64,000 nucleotides of DNA, taken from positions 62,001 through 126,000 of the forward strand of contig JAIOPI010000033.1 of NCBI GenBank assembly GCA_021413965.1, read 5' to 3'. Positions 34,663-44,467 of this stretch are shown here, one piece after another (the first letter of the stretch is position 1; every line of letters starts with the position of its first letter). The notes beneath the pieces were generated by a model. That model saw nothing but the letters and a program-made list of their open reading frames with translations. It ran no database searches and was not told where the DNA came from. Source of the stretch: Lentisphaerota bacterium. GTDB taxonomy: Bacteria; Verrucomicrobiota; Kiritimatiellia; UBA8416; JAIOPI01. A program made the position numbers and the translations under genes.

Positions 34663-36594
34663 TCAGGCGCCATCCAGCGCGCGCCGCACCGCCTCGGCAA
34701 GCGCGAGGCGCGAGAATGGCTTTTGCAGGAAATGCACGCCTTCATCGAGCAGGCCGTCACGGGCAAAGACATTGGCCGCGTAGCCTGAAATGAACAGGCG
34801 CTTCAAGCCCGGGTACAGGGTCACCAGGCGCGAGGCCAGTTCCATGCCGTTCATCTCGGGCATGACCACATCCGTGACCAGGAGCTCGATCTCGTGCGTG
34901 CGCTCCTGGGAAAGGCGAATGGCCTCGGCGGGAGTGCCCGCCTTGAGCACGCGGTAGCCCAGCCCCTCCAGCATGCGGCGGCACATCTCGAGCAGCATCG
35001 GTTCGTCTTCCACCAGCAGCACCGTGGCGGTCTTCGCAGGCGACGCCAGCGCACCCGCCTGTTCGGGCGTGGGCATGACCACGCCGCCATGGCGCGGCAG
35101 ATAGATGCAGAAGGTGGTCCCCTTGCCGGGTTCACTGGTGACGCTGATGAAGCCGCCATTCTGGCTGACGATGCCGTACACCATCGCGAGCCCAAGCCCG
35201 GTGCCCTGCCCGAATGCCTTGGTCGTGTAAAACGGCTCAAAGAGGTGCGCGCGCACATGCGCATCCATCCCGCATCCATTGTCCCCCACGGTGAGGACGA
35301 CGTAGTCACCCGGCATGGCATCGGGCAGTTCCACGCCCGGGGAATGAGTGATCGTGCAGTTGCGGGTCTCGATCGTCACGCGTCCCACGCCCGATATGGC
35401 ATCACGCGAGTTCACGCAAAGGTTCGTGAGGATCTGATCGACTTGGGAAGGATCGATCTTCACCCGCCACAGCGCCTCACCCGCATGCCACTCAATGGCG
35501 ATGTCCTCTCCGATCAACCGCCGCAGTATCATCAGGAGGCCGGACACGGCCGCATTCAGGTCCAGGATCCTCGGGGTCACCGTCTGCTTGCGGGCAAAGG
35601 CGAGCAGCTGACGGGTAAGTTCGGCGGAGCGCTGGGTGGCATTGCGAATTTCCGTGACGGTGGCGCGATTGATATCGTCCGGGCTCAGATCCTCCATGAG
35701 CAGATCGGCATACCCCTGGATGACGCCCAACATGTTGTTGAAATCGTGGGCCACCCCGCCCGCCAGCCGGCCGACTGACTCCATCTTCTGCGCTTGCACC
35801 AATTGCGCGCGCAGCTTCTCGCGCTCGTCCTCGGACCGTTTGCGATCGGTGACGTCGAGCACGGACGACTGATAACCCAGAATATGGCCGCTCTCATCGC
35901 GCACGACGGTGGCCTGGCTGCTTGCCAGAAAGGTCGTGCCGTCCGGCCGCTTCGCCGTGTATTCGCCCGCCCACGCGCCGGTGGCGTTGAGGGCATTCAA
36001 GATGGCAAGAGATTCATGCTGGTATGCCAGGAACTCCGGAACCTTCCGGCCAATCACCTCTTCCATCCGGGCAAACCCCCAGATGCGCAAAAACGCCTGG
36101 TTGGCTTCAATGATGGTCCCCGATGTATCGGAAATGCTGTTGGCCGTCATCGCGGAATCGAACACGAACGTCTTCAGCCGGAGTTCATGCTCCATCATGC
36201 GCCGATACGTGGCGTCCCGGAACGACCCCATGAGACAGGGGCGTCCCGAAACCGTCATGGGCGCCCCGCTCACGTCGCAGAGAATCACCCGACCATCCTT
36301 GCGTTTCACGGGAATGTCGGGCGCAATCTTGATCTCGCCCCGGGCTTGACGGTTGAACAGGTCCGTGACGTAGCCTCCCGCTTCCGGCGGATAAAGGTCA
36401 TCCACGCTCATCCGGAGGATCTCTTCGACCCCATAACCGATCAGCGTGCAGAAACTCTTATTGGCCAGGACGAGCCGATGCGTCTCGAGGTCGGCCACCA
36501 CGAGCCCGTCAGAAACGCCATCAAACACCGCCTGCAGGTGCCCTTCGTTCTCAGCCGGAACTTGTTCGATCGGTCTGTCTTCGCCTGGGTTCAT
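34663..36594 (-). CDS. Soluble hybrid histidine kinase (PAS-PAS-HisKA-HATPase-REC)
   Basis: A 643-residue sensor protein. Two PAS domains (about 20-130 and 140-255) are followed by a HisKA dimerisation domain with the phospho-acceptor histidine in GVAHDFNNMLGV near residue 280. The HATPase domain shows N-, G1- and G2-box motifs (NLCVNSRDA, VGDNGCGMD, GQGTGLGL). A C-terminal receiver domain (about 522-640) carries the phospho-acceptor aspartate in LLVTDVVMPEM near 575. No transmembrane segment is present, so it senses a cytoplasmic ligand. No output domain or separate DNA-binding partner is adjacent. AGGA lies nine bases before ATG 36594. It lies in the same direction as a URO-D-like gene and glycosidase-like genes, and may regulate them. 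Confidence 0.92.
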   Translation of the reverse strand: MNPGEDRPIEQVPAENEGHLQAVFDGVSDGLVVADLETHRLVLANKSFCTLIGYGVEEILRMSVDDLYPPEAGGYVTDLFNRQARGEIKIAPDIPVKRKDGRVILCDVSGAPMTVSGRPCLMGSFRDATYRRMMEHELRLKTFVFDSAMTANSISDTSGTIIEANQAFLRIWGFARMEEVIGRKVPEFLAYQHESLAILNALNATGAWAGEYTAKRPDGTTFLASSQATVVRDESGHILGYQSSVLDVTDRKRSEDEREKLRAQLVQAQKMESVGRLAGGVAHDFNNMLGVIQGYADLLMEDLSPDDINRATVTEIRNATQRSAELTRQLLAFARKQTVTPRILDLNAAVSGLLMILRRLIGEDIAIEWHAGEALWRVKIDPSQVDQILTNLCVNSRDAISGVGRVTIETRNCTITHSPGVELPDAMPGDYVVLTVGDNGCGMDAHVRAHLFEPFYTTKAFGQGTGLGLAMVYGIVSQNGGFISVTSEPGKGTTFCIYLPRHGGVVMPTPEQAGALASPAKTATVLLVEDEPMLLEMCRRMLEGLGYRVLKAGTPAEAIRLSQERTHEIELLVTDVVMPEMNGMELASRLVTLYPGLKRLFISGYAANVFARDGLLDEGVHFLQKPFSRLALAEAVRRALDGA

Positions 36595-36645
36595 AACCGC
36601 ACGTCCTGTCTCCGTGCATGACCGCGTGAACCGTGCCGAACTCGA

Positions 36646-37743
36646 CTACACCGCGCCCCAACGCTCCAGCCGCTTCCGCACCAGCCCCTCGTCCTTTATA
36701 TCAAAATCGCGAGCATCGTCATAGAGATTCACCACCCCGCCCCCCCGACCACCCAGCGTCGCAAGGACGCGCTCAAAAACGTCCAGCCCGCCCATCACCT
36801 GGATCTTCTTGCCGCCCTTCCGGATGCGCGCATACACCTCGGGCCACTGATCGCATTCCGGCTGGCCAGCCCCCGGAACCCACTGGATGCCATCGAGTTC
36901 CGGAATGGCCAGCAGCGAATCCAGGTGCGGCAGCTGGCCCGGGCCATCGACATGATAGAAACTCCGGTCCAGCATGCGCATCGACGCCGCCAGCGTGGGC
37001 TTGACGAACGTGTCGAACATCTCCGGCCCGATCATGTAGCAGAAATCGTTCGACAGCATGTGGCAGGGAGTGTCGGAGTAGATGCGGCTCCAGTCGGAGT
37101 ACCCGTAGGTGCCGGCGCCCATCGCGGCGGCCAGCTCGTCGTAGAAACGGTGGAAAAGCCCGTGCAATTCCCACGCCACTCGCTTCACGTCGTCCGGATG
37201 ATCGTAAAGATCCAACAACAGCATCTCGCCCGGCCGGAACATGGAGAGCACATCAAACGGCCCTCCGAGATCGGGCATCAGCACCAGCACCTCGCCCTGC
37301 CACCGTCTCGCCGCGGCCGCGCAGATCGCCTTCACCCGCCGCAACCACGGATTGTCCGGATCGTATTCAAAATGCAGATCCGTGACCGGCAACAGGCGCG
37401 CCGGCTCGTACCAGACTTTGCCTGACGCATTGTTTGCAGCCGCCCCCAGGAAAGCCCCGATGCAGCCCGGCCCAAAGTATCCCGTGTAGAAATGCGGATA
37501 CGCGTCACCGAGAAACGTGACGCGCGACAGCTCCCAATCCACACGATCGATCACCTGCTCAGGCGTCCAGGACCAATCGTGGCAGTTGTGCTGGCCGGGA
37601 TACGGGGCGGGGGGTTCCGGCCGTCCGGGATCACGCCCCACACAGCGCGCCAGCACGACGGGCCGTTGTAGCGTACCCGCCCAGAACTGCCGGAAAGTCG
37701 CCCGCACTCGATCCCATGAGTTGCTCGAGAATGTGACGGACAT
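36646..37743 (-). CDS. URO-D-superfamily protein F
   Basis: A 365-residue URO-D-superfamily-like TIM barrel. The equivalent of the HxCG zinc motif reads YHVDGPGQL near residue 263: histidine is kept but cysteine is replaced by aspartate. No late cysteine ligand is evident. Other landmarks are VLMPDLGGPFDVLSMFRPGE near 155, SDWSRIYSDTPCHMLSNDF near 220 and LDGIQWVPGAGQP near 285. A GGGAGGG ribosome site lies five bases before ATG 37743. It is between a hybrid histidine kinase and a large glycosidase-like protein. The branch with HVDGPG is probably not a zinc methyltransferase; its reaction is unknown. Confidence 0.7.
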   Translation of the reverse strand: MSVTFSSNSWDRVRATFRQFWAGTLQRPVVLARCVGRDPGRPEPPAPYPGQHNCHDWSWTPEQVIDRVDWELSRVTFLGDAYPHFYTGYFGPGCIGAFLGAAANNASGKVWYEPARLLPVTDLHFEYDPDNPWLRRVKAICAAAARRWQGEVLVLMPDLGGPFDVLSMFRPGEMLLLDLYDHPDDVKRVAWELHGLFHRFYDELAAAMGAGTYGYSDWSRIYSDTPCHMLSNDFCYMIGPEMFDTFVKPTLAASMRMLDRSFYHVDGPGQLPHLDSLLAIPELDGIQWVPGAGQPECDQWPEVYARIRKGGKKIQVMGGLDVFERVLATLGGRGGGVVNLYDDARDFDIKDEGLVRKRLERWGAV

Positions 37744-37794
37744 TACGCCCTCCCGATGCCGCCGGCCCCGCCTGTCCCCTTTCCATTGACCTCG

Positions 37795-39855
37795 TCACCG
37801 ACTTGCCTCCCACACCAGCACGCCTGCGCCATAGGCGGGCAGGGCCAGATCGAACGACGCCCCGCCCCGCCGCCTGACGGGCCGTATCGTCCGCGGGGCC
37901 TCCCCCTCAACATGCAGCCGACATGTGGCATCCGGCACTCCACGCAGGACGTCGGACGCCACGGTCGCCTTCACGCGGGCAGGCTTGGGCTGTCTGTTCG
38001 CCGCCGCCACCGCCAGCCCTCGGCCTGACGTGTAGAGAAACCCCTTGCCGCCTTCCACACACAATCCGCGATCATCCCGGAAGGTCCCGTGGCTGACCCA
38101 CGGTGCCGTGGCTTTGCGTAGCGCGGCCAGCCGCCTGATCTGCCGCGCCAGCGCCGGCGCATCGGACAGCTTGCCGGTCATATCGCGTGTCGCAATGGCC
38201 ATCAGGCTGCCCGTGGCAAACGCTTCGGCGATGCAATCGCGCTGGGTTTCGTCGACCGGCCAGAGCGGCACCATCTGCGGCATGACATAGCGCAAGACCT
38301 CGGCGCGCGCCCAGGCCCCGTCACGATAGGCCCAGCACCACCACAAATCCGCCCACTGCGTGTTCCACAACTCGGGCACCTCGGCCACCACGTAGGCCTC
38401 CGGATCGCGCGCCCGCACGCGCCTGAGCGCGTCCCGAATCCAGATGAAGGACTGATCAATCGCTTCCGCCGGGTTGCGATGCCCGTGATGGGTCGCATAG
38501 CAGCAGGCTTGCTCCACGCACTGGTCGATGAAGAGGTCCGAAAAACCAAGGTCGAGGGTTTGGTCGACCAGCTTCCGCGCGAATCGCCGGAACTTGGGCG
38601 ACGCCTGGCACAGCGCATACGAACCCTGTTCATAGGCCGGGTCTGCATAGATCGCCCCATCCATCGTGCCGCAGGCAAATCCATATTGGCCCTGCCCGAA
38701 GAGGCTCATCTGCACCTCCGACTTGAGCGCCTTCCACAGGCGGTTGCGCGCGACAATGAGCCGCCAATTCACGCACGCATTCGTGCGGCAGCCCATGGCG
38801 CGCAAGTCCGCCAGCGCCCGCTTCAACTCCGCCAGCCGGCGCGCCGGCATGTCCCAGTAGCCGCCCGTGTCCGGCCGGAAGTAGATCGACGCCGTGTTGT
38901 CCCAAATCGACAGGTCCCGCACGCCGTACGTCAAACCATCCCGCCCGATGGCCGGCAAGTCGGCAAACTCGTTGAACACCTCCCCGGAGAAGCCATGCGT
39001 CTGCACATGAAACATGCCGATCTTCTCGCGAATGGCCGGCGCCATGCCGGAGGGCGTCCACCAGGTGTCGAGAAAGGCCTTCATCCGGTCAGCCGTCACG
39101 TGCCAGTCGCCCTCGTGCACGCCAATGCCGTACTCGCAACTCGTCCAGGTTTCGCCAGGCTCCACGCTGGGATAGCGCGCCCAGGCCCAGCTCATGCAGA
39201 ACGCATCCAGACTGGGCGCCAGGTTCTCGAAGACGAGCTTGGTCAGCACCGGTTTCTGCGAATACTGATTGTAGGACAAGCCGCCTTCCGGCCCCTGCAG
39301 ATCCATCAGCGGGAGCGGCCCGAACTTGATGCGATGGTTGTGGCGGCTAAAGGCGTGCGTCGCCATGTCCCCCCCGCCCAGTTGGTCATACAGGTTCTCG
39401 GTGCTCGCGCCCGCGTAGCCCTTGCCGTAGCTCAGCGTCACCCGGTCCCGATGATCGCCGCGCCGCGCCGGGCGCCCGCCCACCACCGGGAACCACGCCT
39501 CCAGCACCCGGTGCGGGCTCCTGTTGCGGATCTCCAGCGTGAAGAAGGCTTCCTGGCTGCCCGCCGGCAGGCGCACGGTCACGGTGACAAACACGCCGGT
39601 CCGCGCGCCCTTGTCGCGCAGTTCCGGTATCACGATCTTGAGCCGGTCGCCGGTCTTCGTCATGCGTGGCCGGCCGGCTTCATGGGAAAGCAGCACACGC
39701 GACATGTGCTCCGGCGTCGGCACGATCAGCTTCACCAGCCGGAACCCGCGCGGATCCTTCAAGAACCCCTTGCCGCTGCGCAAATTCGTAATTTGCCGCA
39801 GGCTGCCCGTGGCGTCATCGAAATCAAGCCGCAATAAGCCGTTGGTCAGGATCAT
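37795..39855 (-). CDS. Large glycosidase-like protein (DUF6259-like), copy 1
   Basis: A 686-residue soluble protein. An N-terminal beta-sandwich (about 1-250) opens with MILTNGLLRLDF. A TIM barrel (about 260-600) follows, in which SDLFIDQCVEQ near residue 443 and VVAEVPELW near 490 supply candidate catalytic Asp and Glu. A small C-terminal beta domain ends the protein. The plan resembles alpha-galactosidase-type and DUF6259 hydrolases. No signal peptide is present. GAAGGAG lies five bases before ATG 39855. A paralogue at 41270-43372 shares the start and the RPRM, WHVTADR and LWxxWxxxD-type landmarks. The GGCGAAAC motif lies 30-40 bases upstream. Confidence 0.65.
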   Translation of the reverse strand: MILTNGLLRLDFDDATGSLRQITNLRSGKGFLKDPRGFRLVKLIVPTPEHMSRVLLSHEAGRPRMTKTGDRLKIVIPELRDKGARTGVFVTVTVRLPAGSQEAFFTLEIRNRSPHRVLEAWFPVVGGRPARRGDHRDRVTLSYGKGYAGASTENLYDQLGGGDMATHAFSRHNHRIKFGPLPLMDLQGPEGGLSYNQYSQKPVLTKLVFENLAPSLDAFCMSWAWARYPSVEPGETWTSCEYGIGVHEGDWHVTADRMKAFLDTWWTPSGMAPAIREKIGMFHVQTHGFSGEVFNEFADLPAIGRDGLTYGVRDLSIWDNTASIYFRPDTGGYWDMPARRLAELKRALADLRAMGCRTNACVNWRLIVARNRLWKALKSEVQMSLFGQGQYGFACGTMDGAIYADPAYEQGSYALCQASPKFRRFARKLVDQTLDLGFSDLFIDQCVEQACCYATHHGHRNPAEAIDQSFIWIRDALRRVRARDPEAYVVAEVPELWNTQWADLWWCWAYRDGAWARAEVLRYVMPQMVPLWPVDETQRDCIAEAFATGSLMAIATRDMTGKLSDAPALARQIRRLAALRKATAPWVSHGTFRDDRGLCVEGGKGFLYTSGRGLAVAAANRQPKPARVKATVASDVLRGVPDATCRLHVEGEAPRTIRPVRRRGGASFDLALPAYGAGVLVWEASR

Positions 39856-39883
39856 GGGATCTCCTTCGCGACATGTTCAAATC

Positions 39884-39896
39884 AAAGGCGAAACAT
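39884..39896. promoter_or_regulatory. GGCGAAAC motif upstream of the glycosidase-like gene
   Basis: AAAGGCGAAACAT matches 10 of 13 positions of the CATGGCGAAACGT motif found before three other genes. It lies in the 135-base gap in front of ATG 39855. It is the weakest of the four sites. Confidence 0.2.
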
Positions 39897-39990
39897 TTGA
39901 CGGGTGAACGCGTCATGGCACGGCCACTTTCTTTCATCACCCGCAGACGAGTCGCGTCCGCATCGGGCAGCGGCCATGGCCTGGAACTTC

Positions 39991-41241
39991 TTACCGCAGG
40001 TTAAACAGGAATCCATTCTCTGCACGGGCAGGCCCCGAGCGCGACGCGTCCGCGACATTGCCGTAGGCGCCCAGATCCACACGGCCCCCGTTCGGCTGGG
40101 GCTCGAGGTCAAAGGGGCTCAGGGGATCGCCCGCATCGATGCAGGGACTGTTGGTGGTGTCATACACCCACGTGCCGTTCGACCACCGTCCGGCGTAGGA
40201 CTTCAGATGCAGATCACCGGCATTGGTGTTGCCGAACGCGGGGTCGGCTTCCATCAAGTGCGTAAAGACTTCCTTGTTCACATTATCGCGATAGAACGAA
40301 TAGAACTTCGAGGCGCCAACCGGTGTCCAGTCCGTATAGCTCAGCTGCAAATACAGAGGCACATTCTGATCGGGTTGCTGAAGCGAAATTTCCCAGCCGC
40401 CGTCATTTTCGGCTGGATTCGGGGTGCCTGTGCGGTTGTTCCACAGGATACAGTTCTTGATCACGTACGGCACCACCGTGCCCCGGTAGAGCTTGATTCC
40501 GCCGCTGCGCCGCCCGGCGAAATTGTTGTAGAGCGTGCAGGATTCAATTCGGTACGGGCACTCATACAAGTAGATTCCGCCCGCATCGCTCTTGCCATCG
40601 GCGGCCCCCTCGCAGCGGTTGCCGATGAAGACGCAATTTCGGATCACGCCCGCCGCGGCCACGTTGTAGTACTGCGCATACAGCCCGCCACCCTCCTGGA
40701 TCGCGGAATTGGCGACGACCCGGTTGCGTTCAAAGGTCGCCTGCACGCCCGACAGGAACACGCCGCCACCCGTGGTCGCGGTGTTGCTGACGATGTTGCA
40801 GTTGGCCACCGTCAAACTCCCGCCGCTCATGGCGATGCCGCCGCCCGTCACGGCGCTGCCGCCGGTCACCGTAAACCCGTCAAGCCGGGCGCCATTCGCC
40901 CCACTGACCACCGGCCCCCCTCCTTTGAGAACGGTCGGGTTGGCCATCCAGTTGCGCGCTTCCAACGCACCCATGCCGTTGGTGAATCCCCCGTAGACCG
41001 AAGCATTGACCGGCAACTGGAAGGGGCCCGGCGAGTAGGTCCCCTTGGCCACCCAGACATTGGCGCCACTACCCGCGGCCAAGGCGGCACCCAAACTGGT
41101 GAAGGCATCCGACCAACTCGTGCCGTTGCTGGCGCCCGTCGCCTGTCCATCCACATAGAGTGTCGCCGCCGTGATGATCGAGGTCTGCAGCGCAACCAAG
41201 CCGGCAACCACGCATCCCAACATTCTGTTTCTGCAGGTCAC
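39991..41241 (-). CDS. Secreted beta-helix protein with conserved C-terminal tail
   Basis: A 416-residue exported protein. The signal peptide runs to about residue 25 (SIITA before ATLYVDG). It is followed by the module start YVDGQATGASNGTSWSDAF and a WVAKGTYSPG segment. A right-handed beta-helix of polymorphic-outer-membrane-protein type follows, with NCNIVSN, FERNRVVANS and NCVFIGNRCEG turns. The module end reads SPCIDAGDPLSPFD, then VDLGAYGN. The extreme C-terminus GFLFNLR matches the tails of the two giant adhesin-like proteins downstream. The GTG start at 41241 has GGGAGGGG upstream; ATG 41223 is an alternative. It lies between two paralogous glycosidase-like genes, suggesting a surface partner in glycan capture. 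Confidence 0.8.
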   Translation of the reverse strand: MTCRNRMLGCVVAGLVALQTSIITAATLYVDGQATGASNGTSWSDAFTSLGAALAAGSGANVWVAKGTYSPGPFQLPVNASVYGGFTNGMGALEARNWMANPTVLKGGGPVVSGANGARLDGFTVTGGSAVTGGGIAMSGGSLTVANCNIVSNTATTGGGVFLSGVQATFERNRVVANSAIQEGGGLYAQYYNVAAAGVIRNCVFIGNRCEGAADGKSDAGGIYLYECPYRIESCTLYNNFAGRRSGGIKLYRGTVVPYVIKNCILWNNRTGTPNPAENDGGWEISLQQPDQNVPLYLQLSYTDWTPVGASKFYSFYRDNVNKEVFTHLMEADPAFGNTNAGDLHLKSYAGRWSNGTWVYDTTNSPCIDAGDPLSPFDLEPQPNGGRVDLGAYGNVADASRSGPARAENGFLFNLR

Positions 41242-41269
41242 GGAACCCCTCCCGATACCTCATCGCCCG

Positions 41270-43372
41270 TCAAGCGTCACCAGGGCAAGAGGAAGTGGTT
41301 ACCACCTCGATCACGCCGCATTCCCATTTCCTCAGCTTCGTCTCCAGCCGCAGCGTGCTGCCGCGCCGCGTGACGCGCAAGGCCTTTCGCGAGCCATCCT
41401 CACGGTGCAGGATCGCCAGTCGCGGCTTGGCCGCCCCGTGCGGCGCGAGGTCCAGCTTCACGCTGACCGATCCCCCGCCGCGCGATTCGCGCCGCGACGT
41501 TTCACCCAACACGATGCCCATGCGCGAACGCGTGGCATACAGCCCGGACGCAACAGACGCGTCGCTGTCCAGTTCAAGCCCCATGGAATCCAGAAATCGT
41601 CCGGCCACCGTGAAACCCGCCGTGCGCTTGCGCAACGCCGCCAGCCGTCTAACCCGGCGGCCAAAGTCGGGCACATCGCGCAGCGTGCCTTCCAGTCCCT
41701 TGACGATGATGGCCAGCAGGAATCCCCAGGCAAACGCCTTGCCGACTTCATCCTCGTGTTCATAGGCGTCGATCGTCCAAGCCTGCAAGGCATCCGGCAG
41801 CGTGTAGCGGAAAATGTTGCCGTGACCGTCCGACCAGTTCCAGTACCACCCGAGGTTGATGCCGCGCGTGGTGTGGATGTCGAGCGATTCCCCGATCGTG
41901 TAGGCGTCCGGATGTCGGGCGCGCACGAGTTCCGAGGCGCGCGCCGTCCACTCCGCCACGCCGCGGGCGCTGTGTCCGGGCACGCCATGCCCATGATCCG
42001 CCGCGAAGCACAGGTCTTCGCCGAAGGGCTCGTCGAGGAACATCGACGTGAAGCCCAGGTCCTGGGCACGCGCCACGGTATCGATGGCCCATTCCTGAAA
42101 ATCCGGGTGGCATTGGCACAGCCGGCGTCCGGATTCATCGAGGTAGTCGGAGGCCAGTCGCCCGTGCGCGCCGCGAATGGGATAGCTCTCCATCGTCGGC
42201 TGACCGTAGAGCGTGCGCGCCCCCCAGCGCTCCCAGAGTTCGCCCCCCAGGCGGTTCTTCATGGTGACCAGGCGCGTGTTGATGAGGGTGCTGGTGTTGA
42301 CGCCCATCGCGGCCGCTTCGTGCAGCACACGCCGGAGCAAGGCCAACCGCTCCGGGCGATCGGTGAGCGTGGCCTCGCGGCCGGCCCGTGTGTACACGCC
42401 CATCATGGTCATGTCCCAGATGCAGAAATCCTGCAGGCCCAGCGTCTGACCGTGCCGGACAATCGCCGGCAGCTCCGCGTATGAACGCCATTCACGTCCG
42501 CAGAAGTCGCGGAACAGCGCATTGTGAAAGCCGATCGACTGCCGCAGGCGCACGGGCGTGGGTGGCGGGCGCCACCACGCCGCCAGCCAGCGGCTCAACC
42601 GGTCCGCCGTGGCATGCCAGTCACCGGCGTGCGGCGCGATGCCGATCACGTCACTGGTCCAGCGCTGGCCCGGCGCCAGCGCGGCATGGTGCAGCCAGGC
42701 CGCGCCAATGCGCGCATCACCGGGATGCGGATTCAAATCCTCGATGACGGCGTTCTGCAAGCTGGGACCGGCCGGGTACGGCACGACCGAAAAACCGCGA
42801 CCGCCCCCCGACAAGTCAAGAAACGGCACCATCATGTTGATGTGATTGGGCGCCGTCCGGCGGTGCTGTCCGTGAATCGTCCAGCCCCGGCCAAACGCGC
42901 CGCCGCGGTCGTGCATCGCGTGGGGATCGAACTGGCACTGCCCTGCCGTGACCATGTCCCGGCCGGGGCCGGCAGATCCTGGCCAGCCGCCAATCCAGGG
43001 GAAGCGCACTTCATGGATCAGGAAGGGGCCGCCGTTGCGCACCTCGATCGTGAAGCGGGCCTCATCGGCACCTTCGGGGAGGGTCACCGTGACGATCACG
43101 GCGATGCCCGTGGAAACATGCTCGGGAGTCTTGAGATCCGGATACCGGATGGTCAGCCGGCCCCGGGCCAGCAACATGCGCGGCCGGCCGGACTCATGCG
43201 AATCCGCATAGCGGTCGATCCAGCGCTCCTCGTCCGGCGCGCAGACGCGGAAGAGGCGGCCATAGGCGGGGTCGAAACGATGCCGGACACGAGCGCGCCG
43301 ATGCTCCAATCCCACGAGGCTGCCGGTCTTCCGATCAAACTCGAAGGCTACGATGCCGTTCGCCAATCGCAT
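41270..43372 (-). CDS. Large glycosidase-like protein (DUF6259-like), copy 2
   Basis: A 700-residue paralogue of the protein at 37795-39855. It begins MRLANGIVAFEFDRKTGSLV and has the same N-terminal sandwich, ESGRPRM and DWHATADRLSRW landmarks. The barrel strand FTSMFLDEPFGEDLCF near residue 440 and IGESLDIHTTRGINLGWYWN near 490 carry the candidate acidic residues. No signal peptide is seen. ATG 43372 is chosen because it aligns with the start of the paralogue and has AAGG upstream; an ATG at 43411 adds 13 unconvincing residues. It is divergent from the AraC-type regulator at 43460, so that regulator is a good candidate for its control. Confidence 0.65.
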   Translation of the reverse strand: MRLANGIVAFEFDRKTGSLVGLEHRRARVRHRFDPAYGRLFRVCAPDEERWIDRYADSHESGRPRMLLARGRLTIRYPDLKTPEHVSTGIAVIVTVTLPEGADEARFTIEVRNGGPFLIHEVRFPWIGGWPGSAGPGRDMVTAGQCQFDPHAMHDRGGAFGRGWTIHGQHRRTAPNHINMMVPFLDLSGGGRGFSVVPYPAGPSLQNAVIEDLNPHPGDARIGAAWLHHAALAPGQRWTSDVIGIAPHAGDWHATADRLSRWLAAWWRPPPTPVRLRQSIGFHNALFRDFCGREWRSYAELPAIVRHGQTLGLQDFCIWDMTMMGVYTRAGREATLTDRPERLALLRRVLHEAAAMGVNTSTLINTRLVTMKNRLGGELWERWGARTLYGQPTMESYPIRGAHGRLASDYLDESGRRLCQCHPDFQEWAIDTVARAQDLGFTSMFLDEPFGEDLCFAADHGHGVPGHSARGVAEWTARASELVRARHPDAYTIGESLDIHTTRGINLGWYWNWSDGHGNIFRYTLPDALQAWTIDAYEHEDEVGKAFAWGFLLAIIVKGLEGTLRDVPDFGRRVRRLAALRKRTAGFTVAGRFLDSMGLELDSDASVASGLYATRSRMGIVLGETSRRESRGGGSVSVKLDLAPHGAAKPRLAILHREDGSRKALRVTRRGSTLRLETKLRKWECGVIEVVTTSSCPGDA

Positions 43373-43459
43373 GCCATGCCGCCTTTCCCTGGACCCCTGA
43401 GCATAGGCCATTCAGACCCCACGGCCGAGATTGTTGCATTGTAGGATGACCTCCCTCCC

Positions 43460-44383
43460 ATGTATATTTTTGATGTGAGCAACGAAACCAGCATGCCGCC
43501 TCACGCGGTGTTGGGCGCCCCCTACGACCCGGAAGTGCAAGTCTCGGAACAGCGCCTGGCCGTCGCAGGTCGCTATGTACAGGCACAGGTGCAGGCCAAG
43601 CCGGTGTTCAGCCTGCACGCCGGCCTGGAGATCGGCATTGTACTTTCTGGACGCATCCTGCGCTGCTGGGAGGGATGCCGCCGGGTGCTGCAAGCCGGAG
43701 ATGTGTGGTTCACCGGCGTCTTCGAACCGCATGGCAGCGCCGTGGTCGCGGCGCCCTGCACGCAGATGAACCTCGCGATCTGGCCGGACTGGCTGGCCAA
43801 CCTGCGCATGCCGGAAATGCCGGAGGTCGACTGGCTGCAGCCCTTTCTGCTTCCCCCCGCCCGACGCCCCCGCGTGCCCCCCGCCAGCCGCCCCCGCATC
43901 CTGGCGCTGGCGCACCGGATTCCCGATGTCTGGAAAGGGGGATCGCCTGAACATCGCGCACTGGTGCGGCTGCGGATCATGGAACTCCTGCTGATGATGC
44001 GACGACTTTGCCCGCCGCCCGCGCAGGCCGCCGTGGCGCCCCCGCGCAAGATTGGCCTCCATGCCCGCCTGACCCCGGCGCTACAGCTTGGGCTGCAGCA
44101 GCGGGAACGCCTGAGCGCCGCCCGTGCCGCGCAAGCCTGCGACATGCACACCGCCGCCTTCCAGCGCAGCTTCCGGCGCGCCATGGGCATCTCGTTCACC
44201 CAATTCGCGCTGCGCCACCGCATCAGCGGCGCGGCCGCCGACCTGGCCGGCAGCAACGCCCCGCTCAAGGCCATCGCCGCCAACTGGGGGTTCACGGATA
44301 CCAGCCACCTGTTCCGCGTGTTCGTCGAACACTACCACTGCAGCCCATCCGATTACCGCCGGCGCACCGGAACCCGGTCGTGA
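43460..44383 (+). CDS. AraC-family transcriptional regulator
   Basis: A 307-residue regulator. A cupin-like N-terminal ligand domain (about 20-115, with EIGIVLSGRI and LQAGDVWFTGVFEPHGSA) is joined by a Pro/Arg-rich linker to a C-terminal double helix-turn-helix (about 205-300). In the latter, AARAAQACDMHTAAFQRSF and IAANWGFTDTSHLFRVF are the two recognition units. The N-terminal type usually binds a sugar. There is no good ribosome site before ATG 43460; GTG 43475 and ATG 43493 are later in-frame options. The 87-base divergent gap to the glycosidase-like gene probably holds both promoters. The regulator may control the catabolic genes on either side. Confidence 0.92.
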   Translation: MYIFDVSNETSMPPHAVLGAPYDPEVQVSEQRLAVAGRYVQAQVQAKPVFSLHAGLEIGIVLSGRILRCWEGCRRVLQAGDVWFTGVFEPHGSAVVAAPCTQMNLAIWPDWLANLRMPEMPEVDWLQPFLLPPARRPRVPPASRPRILALAHRIPDVWKGGSPEHRALVRLRIMELLLMMRRLCPPPAQAAVAPPRKIGLHARLTPALQLGLQQRERLSAARAAQACDMHTAAFQRSFRRAMGISFTQFALRHRISGAAADLAGSNAPLKAIAANWGFTDTSHLFRVFVEHYHCSPSDYRRRTGTRS

Positions 44384-44467
44384 ATCAGCCGATCTGGCGC
44401 CATTCCTGCTTTGCACCGCCTCGGCGCCGTACCAGGCTGGCGGCAACGACGGCCTTCAGGAGTCTCC

